Source of the DNA: Cytophagales bacterium
Lineage (GTDB): Bacteria > Bacteroidota > Bacteroidia > Cytophagales > CCMP332
Direction of reading: 5' to 3'
Length of the DNA stretch: 64,000 nucleotides
Assembly: GCA_028279065.1 (NCBI GenBank)
Contig: JANQSY010000135.1
Coordinates: 1-64,000, forward strand
Part shown: in pieces, positions 22,780-32,522 of the stretch
How the letters are laid out: the number at the start of each line of letters is the position of its first letter
How positions within the stretch are numbered: position 1 is the first letter of the stretch
Position numbers and translations under genes: made by a program
The notes under the pieces: generated by a model
Told to the model about the DNA's origin: nothing
Database searches by the model: none
What the model saw: only the letters and a program-made list of their open reading frames with translations

Positions 22780-23937
22780 TTGATAGATCAAAAGAAACTC
22801 TATAGCAGGCAGTTCTTACTGCTTTGTTTCAGCAGCTTCCTGTTCTTTGGGTCTTTTAACCTGATCATTCCTGAGTTGCCTGCTTTCCTCGATCATTTAG
22901 GAGGTGGTGAATACAAAGGATACATAATCAGCCTTTTCACGGTGGCAGCAGCGCTTTCCCGGCCATTCAGCGGAAAATGGACAGATAGGATCGGCAGGAT
23001 AAAGGTCATGATCATCGGTGTTGGAGTAAGTTTCTTGGTTGGATTGATGTACCCTTGGGCGCTTACCGTATTGGGTTTCCTTTTTCTCCGGTTTTTCCAT
23101 GGTTTTTCTACAGGTTTTAAGCCTCCGGGGACCGCTGCATACACCGCAGATGTGGTCCCGGCAAGGAGGAGGGGAGAAGCTATGGGAGTTTTGGGGGTCT
23201 CTGCTTCAATGGGAATGGCAACAATGCCGGCGCTTGGAGGATTTATTGGCCCCACGTTTGGCTGGGATGTGATGTTCTATTGCTCTTCCTTTTTTGCTCT
23301 TCTTTCGATTTTAGTTCTCGCAGGGATGAAAGAGACCCTTCCAGATCCGGAGCCGCTGAGTTTAAAACTTTTCAAAGTCAGCTGGAAGGATGTGTTTGAA
23401 CCAAGGGTCTTTACTCCCTCTCTTGTTTTGCTTTTTGCTACCATGCCCTTTGGGATCATTCTTACTATTATGCCGGACTTCAGTGATCATTTGGGATTTG
23501 AAAACAAGGGTTCAATCTTCTCTGTATTTATGATCTCTTCGATTTTGGTAAGGGTTTTTGCAGGCAGACTTTCAGATAGATTTGGACGAAGAGTGGTATT
23601 GGCCGGGGGTCTGACTACAATGGTTCTGGCTCTAATAATTATCAGCCTTGCGGAAACCCAGCTTCAATTGATCATTGGGTCTTTTGTGTTTGGACTCGCT
23701 AATGGATTCAATTCCCCGACGATTATGGCTTGGGCAGTCGATCTTGCTGATGATAGGCATAGGGGAAGGGCCATGTCCACGTTTTTTCTTTCTCTCGAGA
23801 TTGGGATAGGGACAGGCGCGTTTTTCTCAGGATTGATCTTCAGAAATGATCCGGAAATGTTTCAGCCCATATTTGTCCTCGGAGCTATTATGGTAGGGAT
23901 AGGTTTGATGGTTCTTTTATACAGAAGAAAGATCTGA
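22780..23937 (+). CDS. MFS transporter
   Basis: 385 residues with twelve predicted helices in two halves. The MFS signature between TM2 and TM3 is FSGKWTDRIGRIKVM, and its second-half counterpart is FAGRLSDRFGRRVVL. RFFHGFSTGFKPPGTAAYTA in TM4 resembles motif B/C of drug:H+ antiporters, and the family's Gly-rich GVLGVSASMGMATMPALGG antiporter motif C is present, so efflux is more likely than uptake. The start is TTG at 22780, as no ATG lies near. The stop TGA abuts the stop of the convergent S74 gene. Confidence 0.9.
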   Translation: MIDQKKLYSRQFLLLCFSSFLFFGSFNLIIPELPAFLDHLGGGEYKGYIISLFTVAAALSRPFSGKWTDRIGRIKVMIIGVGVSFLVGLMYPWALTVLGFLFLRFFHGFSTGFKPPGTAAYTADVVPARRRGEAMGVLGVSASMGMATMPALGGFIGPTFGWDVMFYCSSFFALLSILVLAGMKETLPDPEPLSLKLFKVSWKDVFEPRVFTPSLVLLFATMPFGIILTIMPDFSDHLGFENKGSIFSVFMISSILVRVFAGRLSDRFGRRVVLAGGLTTMVLALIIISLAETQLQLIIGSFVFGLANGFNSPTIMAWAVDLADDRHRGRAMSTFFLSLEIGIGTGAFFSGLIFRNDPEMFQPIFVLGAIMVGIGLMVLLYRRKI

Positions 23938-26553
23938 TCACTGGTTTTCAAGCTCTTCTATCCTCTCTTCAAGCTTATTGATGATATCCTGTTGTTCTTG
24001 AATTGCTTTTATAAGTATTGGAGTCAGACCTATATAGTTAATTCCTTTATAGGAAATTGCCCCTTGGGGCTCTCCATTTTCGTCCTCTATTCCTGGATGC
24101 TCATCTTGCGATACCAACTCCGGAAAGACTTGTTCAAGTTCCTGGGAAAGCAAACCGATTTGGTCATCTTCCGGGAGGCTCATCCACGTGCCAACATCAT
24201 TCTGAATGAACTTATATTTTTTAGGTTTGAGTTGTAGAACCTTATCCAACATTGGTTCGGCATCCCGAATATTTGTTTTAAACCTTTCGTCAGATATCTG
24301 GGTCCAGGTTCCGGAGTACCCTCCATTTCCTGAGCAAAAAACCCCGTATCTTGTTCCGGAACCAATTGCTCTTCCATAGACCCCATATTTAGTTGAACTT
24401 GAGGTCCCATTTCCTGTTGCGTAAACCCCGTAGGCCGCGCTTGTTCCATTATTGACTCCAGTTGCAATAATCCCTCGGCCCGTGCCCGATGAGGTTGATG
24501 TTCCGGTAGACTCAATTCCATAAGTGAAGTTTGAAGAGTTTGTAGTAATAACTTCAATTCCCCTTAAAACCGTAGAGCGATTGACAGAAATCGGGTAAGT
24601 CGGGGTTGTGGTCCCCACACCTATGTTTCCATTGAAATAATTGTAATCCTCTCCATTGGTATATATACCATAAACATTACCGGTAGTGGCCGAACTTGCT
24701 GTGAAGATGTACGCACCATAAGCGGTTCCTGTTCCGTCATGATTTGTAGAAGAATACAAACCATATGCAGAGCTGGCTTCGCCTGATGGTTGAGCGGCGT
24801 AACCATACACTCCATATTTGTTACCACCACCATCAGCGCTTGAGCCCCCATATACTCCGTATTTGCTGGTTGTGCCGCTGTAGTTATTATCCACTCTGAT
24901 CCCATAATAAGTGGTGGAATTTGTGTTGGGTGTATAAACTCTTAACCTATATGGTGTACTTCCAGTGATCCCAATGGCTGAGTTTCCTTCAACAATTAAT
25001 CCATCTGTCGGAGCGGCACTGCTACCGGAATAGGATGATCCGATTGCTACTCCGCCTTCAACATCCAGTTTGTTTACCGGGATGGATGTACCTACCCCAA
25101 CTGAGCCCTGGAAGTAATTGTAATCCTCACCTATATTGTAAGTTCCCCATACGTTCCCCGAAGTTGCTGAAGAACCAGTAGAATTATAGTTAGAATACAC
25201 ATTTCCTGTGCCATCATGATTCACGATGTTGACGGTTCCATACGCCTGGCCTGTATTTCCAATTGCTGCATTTACATTGTTGTAAGTTCCATACCTATGA
25301 CTTGAGCCATCAGTCGAGATCCAATTATAGATCCCAAATTTTCCTTGTGTACCAGCGTAATTATTGTTGTTTCTGATCCCGTAATAGGTTGTGGTATTTG
25401 TATTTGGCACTTCAATATGGAGCCTGTATGCCGTAATGCCTGTGCTCCCTATTCCCACATTTCCTTCAACTATCAATCCATCTGTCGGAGCTGAATTAGA
25501 CCCTGAATAATTTGTTCCAATCGCCATTCCACCCTCAACATCAAGGCGGTTTACCGGGGTGTTAGTGCCAAGCCCAACGCTGTTGATCCCTCCTCTTTCG
25601 ACGTAAATCGCATAGTTTCCTGCAGCTCCATTGGTCCAGTCGATCAGCCTGAAATCCTCAGATCCTCCTGTATTGTAGTCTCCAATGATCCACCGATCAG
25701 CGATGCCCGTTCTGAAGTTGATATAATTATTTGAGGTTGCTGATCCTTTATCAAGCCTTAGATATGCCCATCCTGTGTTGGATTGTAGCCTTGCAACCAC
25801 AGTGCCATTATTGTAAACATGCAGATTGTGGCCTGGATCTTTTATACCAATTCCAACCATTCTTGAAGCCAGTTCTATAGACAATACCGGTAATCCATTT
25901 CCAAGGAAATGATAAGTGTCAGTCGAATCTTCATATTTGAGCCCATAATTCTGAAAGGGAGGACTATGAGCCAAAACCATACGACCAACATTTTGGGTGC
26001 CCGACCTGAACTGGTAGATCATGGGCGAGTTACCTGTTCCAGCAACTGGATAAACAATTGATGCGGCATCATCCGAAAAGAATACTCCACCGGTATCTCC
26101 ATTAACCCTGAACTTGTTGTTTCCCACGGCCAGGGTGGTCAAGGGTGCATTCGTGCCTACTCCAAGGCGCCCATTAGCATTATCCCAAAAGAGATTGGAA
26201 TTGCTCTGGATGTTGGTACTACTTGTCCAATATGCTACCTCACCGGCGGTGCCTGAACCTGTTACAAAACCACCGCTTGCTACTATGGGCTGCTGCCAGG
26301 TGACCCCATCCCAGAACATTATTGCACCGATAACGGTATCAAAAACGAACATCCCCTTGTCAACCGCGCCAAGGGCCCAGCCTGAAGAAACATCCGTTCT
26401 TGGAAGCTGGACACCCAATGGTTGACCGGAATTGTATACATCCAACAGGGAATTTGGGTTGGGTGAGGTGGTTCCAATTCCAACATTATTTTGAGAATTT
26501 GCCTGGAATCCAATAAATATGATTGATAAGGCTAGTAGGAGAGGCTTTTTCAT
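23938..26553 (-). CDS. Secreted repeat protein with S74 chaperone/peptidase tail
   Basis: 871 residues. There is a signal peptide (LLLALSIIFIGFQANSQN) followed by NVGIGTTSPNPNSLLDVYN, the typical start of Bacteroidota tail-fibre-like surface proteins. The middle holds two long repeats (about residues 335-480 and 490-640) marked by NKLDVEGGVAIGSSYSGS, DGLIVEGN, TTYYGIR and SGNVWGTYN/TTGNVYGIYT, plus a Gly/Ser/Thr-rich collar. The C-terminus from ISDERFKTNIRDAEPMLDKV to the coiled coil INKLEERIEELENQ is an S74 intramolecular chaperone domain, with catalytic Ser-Asp in SDERFKTN, which trimerises and then cleaves itself off. No phage genes are near, so it is probably a trimeric surface fibre of the cell. 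Confidence 0.88.
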   Translation of the reverse strand: MKKPLLLALSIIFIGFQANSQNNVGIGTTSPNPNSLLDVYNSGQPLGVQLPRTDVSSGWALGAVDKGMFVFDTVIGAIMFWDGVTWQQPIVASGGFVTGSGTAGEVAYWTSSTNIQSNSNLFWDNANGRLGVGTNAPLTTLAVGNNKFRVNGDTGGVFFSDDAASIVYPVAGTGNSPMIYQFRSGTQNVGRMVLAHSPPFQNYGLKYEDSTDTYHFLGNGLPVLSIELASRMVGIGIKDPGHNLHVYNNGTVVARLQSNTGWAYLRLDKGSATSNNYINFRTGIADRWIIGDYNTGGSEDFRLIDWTNGAAGNYAIYVERGGINSVGLGTNTPVNRLDVEGGMAIGTNYSGSNSAPTDGLIVEGNVGIGSTGITAYRLHIEVPNTNTTTYYGIRNNNNYAGTQGKFGIYNWISTDGSSHRYGTYNNVNAAIGNTGQAYGTVNIVNHDGTGNVYSNYNSTGSSATSGNVWGTYNIGEDYNYFQGSVGVGTSIPVNKLDVEGGVAIGSSYSGSSAAPTDGLIVEGNSAIGITGSTPYRLRVYTPNTNSTTYYGIRVDNNYSGTTSKYGVYGGSSADGGGNKYGVYGYAAQPSGEASSAYGLYSSTNHDGTGTAYGAYIFTASSATTGNVYGIYTNGEDYNYFNGNIGVGTTTPTYPISVNRSTVLRGIEVITTNSSNFTYGIESTGTSTSSGTGRGIIATGVNNGTSAAYGVYATGNGTSSSTKYGVYGRAIGSGTRYGVFCSGNGGYSGTWTQISDERFKTNIRDAEPMLDKVLQLKPKKYKFIQNDVGTWMSLPEDDQIGLLSQELEQVFPELVSQDEHPGIEDENGEPQGAISYKGINYIGLTPILIKAIQEQQDIINKLEERIEELENQ

Positions 26554-26656
26554 AACATTGCAAGTCTAAGTTGCTGATTATTAATACCTAAAACCCAAGT
26601 CCTGTAACCGCAAAAACGGACAAAACCCAGATAATTTCAGGATGGTAAGAATAAAA

Positions 26657-27907
26657 TTAAGCCTTTTTTAATTCAATGAGGGTCAGCTCGGGTGCTATTC
26701 CAAGCCTTCCAGGGTAGCCAATGAATCCAAATCCCCGGTTTACGTATAGGTGCTGATTCCCCTTCTTATAAAGGCCAGCCCATTGGTCGTAGATGAACTG
26801 AGCTGGGCTCCATTTCATGAATTCGTTCTCAATTCCCATTTGAAATCCATGCGTATGGCCGGAAAGGGTGAGTTCAATGTTTGGGAAATCGGGCCTGACC
26901 TGTGCATCCCAATGGCTGGGATCATGGGAAAGCAATATCCTAAGATCAGCATCATCAGAATTTCCATAGGAATTGGGAAGGTCACCGTACTTCTTGAATC
27001 TATGTCTTGCCCCCCAGTTCTCCACTCCGATCAACGAGATCCGGGCACCGTCAATTAGAATCTCCTTTTTTTCGTTTCTCATCAATTGCCAATCCATTTC
27101 TTTATGGACCTGCAAAACTCGATTGAAATTCTTCACCTTGTCCTTGGGATCCTTCCATTCCGAATAATCTCCATAATCATGATTTCCCAGGACTGAATGT
27201 ACCCCATAGGGTGCTTTCACCTTCGCAAAAACATCAACCCAGCCCTTCATTTCAGATGCCAGGTTATTTACAAGATCGCCAGTAAAGAATGCGATATCAG
27301 GTTTTTCTTCCGAAAACATTCTAACTCCCCCTTCAACCGCTTTTTTGTTCAAGAAGCTCCCAGTATGGATATCGCTAAGCTGACCTATCCTAAAGCCGTC
27401 AAGCTCTCGTGGCAATCCAGGGATATAGGCTTGGACCTTTCTCCATTGATAATCGTATGCTCCATGAATGATCCCGAATGAAAACCCTGCAAATGGCAAC
27501 CCACCTGCTAGAACACCTGCCTTCTTCAGGAAGGCCTTACGACTTATTTTTTCCCCTATGGTCGACTCAGGATTTTCCGGGCTGAGTTTTTTAATTAACC
27601 ACCTGATCCCCCTTCCCAGGTCATCGATCAGGAAAAATAGGAGCATTGGTATCTTCCCTGCAAAGTCCAGGAAAAAAAAGGTCATCATGATACTCCTTGC
27701 CGGACCTCTATACATTGCTGTTGGCAAATAAGGAAGGGTCCATACTGCTACCATTAAGAAAATCCCCCAAACCCACCAGGCTGATGCAAGAAAGATCTTG
27801 GTCCTTCTTGGGGCCCTTTTTCCCACCTCTTTTAAGCCCTGGTACAGATATAGATGTAATCCAAGGATTATTAAAAATAGGATCAGAACTGTCGAAAACT
27901 TGATCAA
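26657..27907 (-). CDS. Membrane-anchored metallophosphoesterase
   Basis: 416 residues starting at TTG. Three or four N-terminal helices (FSTVLILFLIILGLHLYLYQ; FLASAWWVWGIFLMVAVWTL; IMMTFFFLDFAGKIPMLLFF) precede a twin-Arg-free hydrophobic linker (KKAGVLAGGLPFAGFSFGI) and a calcineurin-like domain. Metal motifs are in order: QLSDIHTGSF, FFTGDLVNN, VLGNHDYGDY, LLSHDPSHWD and LSGHTHGFQMG. This is the YkuE/YaeI-type arrangement, with the catalytic domain outside the inner membrane. YaeI and YkuE were linked to lipid-A and other phosphoesters, but the substrate here is unknown. It is 22 bp downstream of the RND gene. Confidence 0.88.
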   Translation of the reverse strand: MIKFSTVLILFLIILGLHLYLYQGLKEVGKRAPRRTKIFLASAWWVWGIFLMVAVWTLPYLPTAMYRGPARSIMMTFFFLDFAGKIPMLLFFLIDDLGRGIRWLIKKLSPENPESTIGEKISRKAFLKKAGVLAGGLPFAGFSFGIIHGAYDYQWRKVQAYIPGLPRELDGFRIGQLSDIHTGSFLNKKAVEGGVRMFSEEKPDIAFFTGDLVNNLASEMKGWVDVFAKVKAPYGVHSVLGNHDYGDYSEWKDPKDKVKNFNRVLQVHKEMDWQLMRNEKKEILIDGARISLIGVENWGARHRFKKYGDLPNSYGNSDDADLRILLSHDPSHWDAQVRPDFPNIELTLSGHTHGFQMGIENEFMKWSPAQFIYDQWAGLYKKGNQHLYVNRGFGFIGYPGRLGIAPELTLIELKKA

Positions 27908-27928
27908 ACCGGTACTTCTAATTGAATA

Positions 27929-30900
27929 TTAAAGGGTCTGTTTTCCTGTGATCGACCATTTGATGTTGTTAGCGATCAAATACATCACTGGAACGATCAC
28001 AAGGGTCAGAAAGGTCGCGAATGTCAACCCAAAAATGATGGTCCAAGACATTGGTCCCCAGAATATGACATTGTCTCCTCCTAGGAAGAAATCACCTTGG
28101 TAAGAGGCAAAGAACCCCTTGAAATCAATGTTCAATCCTACAGCCAATGGTAAAAGGCCTAAGACCGTGGTTATCGCTGTCAGAAGTACCGGCCTTAACC
28201 TTGTTTTTCCAGCTTCAATGATCGCCGCCTGAATAAGCCTTCTGGTTGGCTTACCTCCTTCAGGAAGGTTGATGAACTTCCTCTTTTTTATGAGTTCAAT
28301 GAAATCGATCAGTACTATGGCATTATTCACCACAATTCCAGCAAGGGAAATAATTCCGATCATGGTCATCATGATGACGAAGTCCATGCGGAAGATCAAG
28401 AGTCCAATGAAAACCCCGATAGTACTGAACACCACAGAAGACATGATCACAAACGGAGCACTGACCTTATTGAATTGAGATACAATGATCAGGAAGATGG
28501 TAAATACGGCAATCATTAAAGCTCTAGTGAGGAAGGCCATGTTTTCGGCCTGCTGTTCCTGCTCACCGGTGAATTTGATCTCATACCCATAAGGCAGGCT
28601 CATGTTTTTTACCAGCTCTTTGATCTGATCATTGATCTGATTTGGGTTATAGCCATCCAGTACATTTGAGCTTAATGTTAGTACTCTATTCAGGTCCTTT
28701 CTATGGATCGACCCATAGGTTGAACTGTATTTAACGTCGGCCACTGATGCGATCGGTATTTGAACGATCCGACCATTCACTTGATTTCTGTAGGTGATTT
28801 CCTTGTTCAATAAGGCCTCAAGGTCATAACGGTATTTATCGTCCAGGCGAAGCTGGATCTCATAATCATCCTCACCAAGCTTGTATTTTGAGATCTCCTT
28901 TCCAAATAGAGCCGTCCTTAACTCGCCGGCAATAGAAGAAGTGGAAAGCCCGAATCTCCTGGCCTTTTCCCTATCGATATCAACAAGTAATTCAGGTTTT
29001 CCTGCTTCAAGATCGCTTTTCAGCCTTTCAATTCCCTGAATACCAGCTTCTGAGATCTTATTCTTTAGATCGGTGGAGATCTCATTTAGGACCAGAAAGT
29101 CTTCTCCAATGATCTCTACGTTGACCGGCTTTCCAGCAGGTGGCCCGGCAGGGTCTTTATCCACTGTGATTGTTACCCCCGGGTATTGCCCTATCTCCTC
29201 CCTCAAACCATTCATGATCTCTGTGGTATTTTTTCCACCTCTGAATTTGAACTCCACGAAATTGACTGTTATCCTTGCTTTGTTCGGGGTATCTGAGGCT
29301 CCCATCGAGCTTGGATCGTTTGGGTCGGCTGTGCCTTGACCTACGTTGGCAATTACCGACTCGACTATCTCCTTGTGCGGTTCTAGGTAATTGAGGATCT
29401 TTTCCTCAATATCCATAGAGAATTCGTTGGTGACCTCAATATCAGTTCCCACCGGGTATTCGATAAAAACATTCAGGTATTTCGGCTGATTTATTGGGAA
29501 AAAGATCACGTTAGGTGCAAAAATCCCGAGGAGCATGAAGGAGATTATCAATGCCAAAACAGTGCCTCCAAAGAACCAATAAGGTCTTTTCTTGGTGACT
29601 GCATACCTGAGGGTTCTCACGTAGACCTTTTCCAACCAGGGAAGAAACACGCTTTGAAAGCGCTCGGCAGTGGGCGTTAGCACAAATACATTCAATGGGA
29701 TCAAGACCCCAAACATGATCAGGATATTGCCGAGCCAGACGGGCCCTGCTCCTCCAAGGTAACTTCCCAGAGCAATAAGAAGACCGATTACGAAGAGTAT
29801 TAAAGAATCTCTTTTTGCCCTGTTTCTATTGATACCTGAGCCACCTTTCACCCGCATGAACGAGGCGATGAAAACCGGGTTGATCACCAAAGCTACAAAT
29901 AGCGAAGAGCCCAGAGTTATTATAAGGGTTATCGGAAGGTACATCATGAATTCCCCCATGATCCCCGGCCAAAAGGCAAGGGGAAAAAATGCAGCCAGAG
30001 TGGTGGCAGTGGAAGAAATAATGGGCATGGCAACCTCACCAACACCTTTCTTTGCCGCTTCTAATGCCGGTTTACCTTCTTCCATCAAGCGATAGACATT
30101 TTCCACAACCACGATTCCATTATCCACTAGCATTCCGAGAGCCATGATCAGTGAAAAAAGGACGATCATGTTGATATTGATCCCAACCGCTCCCAATACC
30201 AGGAAGGCGGTAAACATGGAAAGAGGAATTGCGAGTCCAACAAACAAAGCGTTTCTGGTTCCCAGGAAGAACAGCAGAACCCAAACCACCAGGATTACCC
30301 CTGAAATGATGGAATTCTCCAATTCACTGACTTGGTTCCTGGTTTGAAGGCTCTGATCATTGGTAACGGTTACAGAAAGATCTTTTGGGAAAACCTCTTC
30401 CTGAGTTGTTTCCAGAATTTCCATGATCTTGTCTGTCGCCACCAATAGGTTTTTACCGCTCCTCTTGATGACATCAACCATAACCACAGGTTCCATTCCC
30501 AACCTTGCGTAGTTCTCCTTTTCCACATAGTCGAATTCTACTGTTGCCAGGTCTCTCAGGTAAACTATATTTCCTTTTTCATATTTGACCACTATGTCCT
30601 CCATGGCCTTTGGGTCCTTGTATTCACCTACTACCCTGATCGTCCTTCTTACCCCATCTGTAAGAATATTTCCTCCGGACATGGTCAGGTTTTCCGCTCT
30701 TATAGCATTCTCTATATCCCCGAAACTGATCTTCCTTGATTCCATTTCATAGGGATTGACCTTTATCTTGACCTCTTTATCATCAATTCCCCTGATCTCT
30801 ACTTTGGAGATCTCTGGAACCTTTTCGATCTCATCTTCTAGGTATTCGGCATATTCCTTTAACTCATCTACGCTGTAGTTCCCCGCCAGATTTATATTCA

Positions 30901-31345
30901 GAATAGGGAACTCTGAAAAATCCATTTCAAAAACATCTGGCTCGTTCGGAAGGTCATTTGGCAGCTCACTCTTAGCCTTGTCAACCGCATCCTTGGCCTT
31001 TTGCAATGCTTCCTCGGACTCCATGTCTGCCCTAAATGTGGCAATGATGTTAGTATAATCCTGAACAGAATTAGAAGTGATCTCCTCCACATCCGAGATG
31101 ACATTCAGCTCCTTTTCTATCGGTCTCGATACCAGGCTCTCCATATCCTCCGGGGAGTTCCCGGGATAGGCGACCCCTATATAGATCTTGGGTTCCTCAA
31201 CCTCGGGGAAATTTTCCTTAGGTAAGGTCACATAGGAAAAAACCCCCATGATGACTAGGATGAATGTCAAAACAAATACCGAGGTTTTATTATCTAATGA
31301 AAAGGAGGATAACCAAAATTCCTTTTCTACTTTTTGATTAGCCAT
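27929..31345 (-). CDS. RND efflux pump inner-membrane permease
   Basis: 1138 residues, slightly longer than AcrB (about 1050). It has twelve TM helices in two halves, each with a large periplasmic porter domain. TM1 is FVLTFILVIMGVFSYVTLPK, followed by NFPEVEEPKIYIGVAYPGNS; GALGMLVDNGIVVVENVYRL-type TM4 carries the proton-relay Asp, with Asn where AcrB has the second Asp. The mirrored TM10-11 region is SLAGIVVNNAIVLIDFIEL. About 40 extra residues (RVKGGSGINRNRAKRDSLIL region, residues about 510-560) are inserted before TM7. It is the last gene of the TetR-TolC-MFP-RND operon and exports drugs or toxic compounds with proton antiport. Confidence 0.94.
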   Translation of the reverse strand: MANQKVEKEFWLSSFSLDNKTSVFVLTFILVIMGVFSYVTLPKENFPEVEEPKIYIGVAYPGNSPEDMESLVSRPIEKELNVISDVEEITSNSVQDYTNIIATFRADMESEEALQKAKDAVDKAKSELPNDLPNEPDVFEMDFSEFPILNINLAGNYSVDELKEYAEYLEDEIEKVPEISKVEIRGIDDKEVKIKVNPYEMESRKISFGDIENAIRAENLTMSGGNILTDGVRRTIRVVGEYKDPKAMEDIVVKYEKGNIVYLRDLATVEFDYVEKENYARLGMEPVVMVDVIKRSGKNLLVATDKIMEILETTQEEVFPKDLSVTVTNDQSLQTRNQVSELENSIISGVILVVWVLLFFLGTRNALFVGLAIPLSMFTAFLVLGAVGININMIVLFSLIMALGMLVDNGIVVVENVYRLMEEGKPALEAAKKGVGEVAMPIISSTATTLAAFFPLAFWPGIMGEFMMYLPITLIITLGSSLFVALVINPVFIASFMRVKGGSGINRNRAKRDSLILFVIGLLIALGSYLGGAGPVWLGNILIMFGVLIPLNVFVLTPTAERFQSVFLPWLEKVYVRTLRYAVTKKRPYWFFGGTVLALIISFMLLGIFAPNVIFFPINQPKYLNVFIEYPVGTDIEVTNEFSMDIEEKILNYLEPHKEIVESVIANVGQGTADPNDPSSMGASDTPNKARITVNFVEFKFRGGKNTTEIMNGLREEIGQYPGVTITVDKDPAGPPAGKPVNVEIIGEDFLVLNEISTDLKNKISEAGIQGIERLKSDLEAGKPELLVDIDREKARRFGLSTSSIAGELRTALFGKEISKYKLGEDDYEIQLRLDDKYRYDLEALLNKEITYRNQVNGRIVQIPIASVADVKYSSTYGSIHRKDLNRVLTLSSNVLDGYNPNQINDQIKELVKNMSLPYGYEIKFTGEQEQQAENMAFLTRALMIAVFTIFLIIVSQFNKVSAPFVIMSSVVFSTIGVFIGLLIFRMDFVIMMTMIGIISLAGIVVNNAIVLIDFIELIKKRKFINLPEGGKPTRRLIQAAIIEAGKTRLRPVLLTAITTVLGLLPLAVGLNIDFKGFFASYQGDFFLGGDNVIFWGPMSWTIIFGLTFATFLTLVIVPVMYLIANNIKWSITGKQTL

Positions 31346-31350
31346 AATTC

Positions 31351-32508
31351 TTAAGATTTAGCCAGGTCTGAAGATTTAAGAAAGGTTCCCTTACTCACAT
31401 CCCTGTAGCCTTCAAGGATGATCTGTTCTTTTCCAGTTAGCCCGGATACGATCTCGGTCTTTCCTCTGAATGATTTTCCTGTGGTTACGTATTTTTTCTC
31501 TGCCACCAGAGAGTTTTCAGCTTTTTCTGCCACGAAAATGAAGTTACCAAGGTTGTCGAATTGGATGATCTTAGTGGGGACCGTGATCGCTTTATCGTTG
31601 CTATAATCCGTCAAGGTGGCAACTGCAACCTGATTTGCCCTGGCAAGATTCACATTTTCAGGAATATCGACTTCTACAACGAAAGTTCGGTTTTCATCAT
31701 TGATGACTCTTCCAATAGCCGAGATAGTTGAACTGGTACTTTCGTTGGTAGATGGAAATTCGATATCGACCGAATCCCCAATCTTGAATTTGCCAATGTA
31801 CCTTTCAGAAACACTAGCCTGGATATACATTTGAGAAGTACCAACCACTCTGAAAACAGGTGTTCCCATCGCAACGGTCTCGCCTATCTTCATATCCAAA
31901 TTGTTAACCTGGCCATCAGCCGGAGCTTTGATATAGTAATCCTTAAGTTGAGCCCTTAATGTCGAAAGCCTTTTTTCAAGGGTTTCCTTATTGGTTTTTG
32001 CTTGAAGATATTGCACCTCGGTACCTATTTCCTGATCCCATAGGGCCTTTTGCTTTTCGAAAAGAGTGATGGCAAGTTCCAACTGGGCCTGAACTTCTGC
32101 AATGTTGTTTTGCAGAATAGTAGCGTCAATGGTCATAACGATGTCTCCTTCACGAACACTTTCGCCGTTCTCTTTCTTTATTGACATAATAGATCCCATG
32201 ACCTTACTGCTAACAAGGATATTGTTCTTGGAAGCCACTGTACCACGGACATCCACTTTGTGAATGAACTTGCCTTTATTGGCTTGCCCGATGGATACAA
32301 GTGTATAATTCCTTTGACTTGCAAGGAAATTGGTATCAAGCTCAATGATCTCTTTCTCAAGGGCACCAATCTCTCCCTGGATCTTCACTGCCTCTTCTCT
32401 CAAGGATGCGAGTTTCGCCTTCTTGCCCTCCAGGTCTTCCTGAGGGGCACAGGAATATATCCCAATAATGGTTGGGATCAATAGAGTTGCTAGGATTTGG
32501 ATTTTCAT
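31351..32508 (-). CDS. RND periplasmic adaptor (membrane fusion protein)
   Basis: About 385 residues from the ATG at 32508; the frame opens at a TTG six codons earlier. It has a lipoprotein signal (LLIPTIIGIYSCA), a short coiled coil (LEGKKAKLASLREEAVKIQG and on), the lipoyl-type hairpin (HKVDVRGTVASKNNILVSSK; IMSIKKENGESVREGDIVMT), a second helical hairpin and the beta-barrel domain (DYYIKAPADGQVNNLDMKIG). Its role is to bridge the RND permease and TolC across the periplasm. It is 5 bp upstream of the RND gene and overlaps or nearly touches tolC. Confidence 0.93.
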   Translation of the reverse strand: MKIQILATLLIPTIIGIYSCAPQEDLEGKKAKLASLREEAVKIQGEIGALEKEIIELDTNFLASQRNYTLVSIGQANKGKFIHKVDVRGTVASKNNILVSSKVMGSIMSIKKENGESVREGDIVMTIDATILQNNIAEVQAQLELAITLFEKQKALWDQEIGTEVQYLQAKTNKETLEKRLSTLRAQLKDYYIKAPADGQVNNLDMKIGETVAMGTPVFRVVGTSQMYIQASVSERYIGKFKIGDSVDIEFPSTNESTSSTISAIGRVINDENRTFVVEVDIPENVNLARANQVAVATLTDYSNDKAITVPTKIIQFDNLGNFIFVAEKAENSLVAEKKYVTTGKSFRGKTEIVSGLTGKEQIILEGYRDVSKGTFLKSSDLAKS

Positions 32509-32522
32509 TTTATTTCTCTTTT

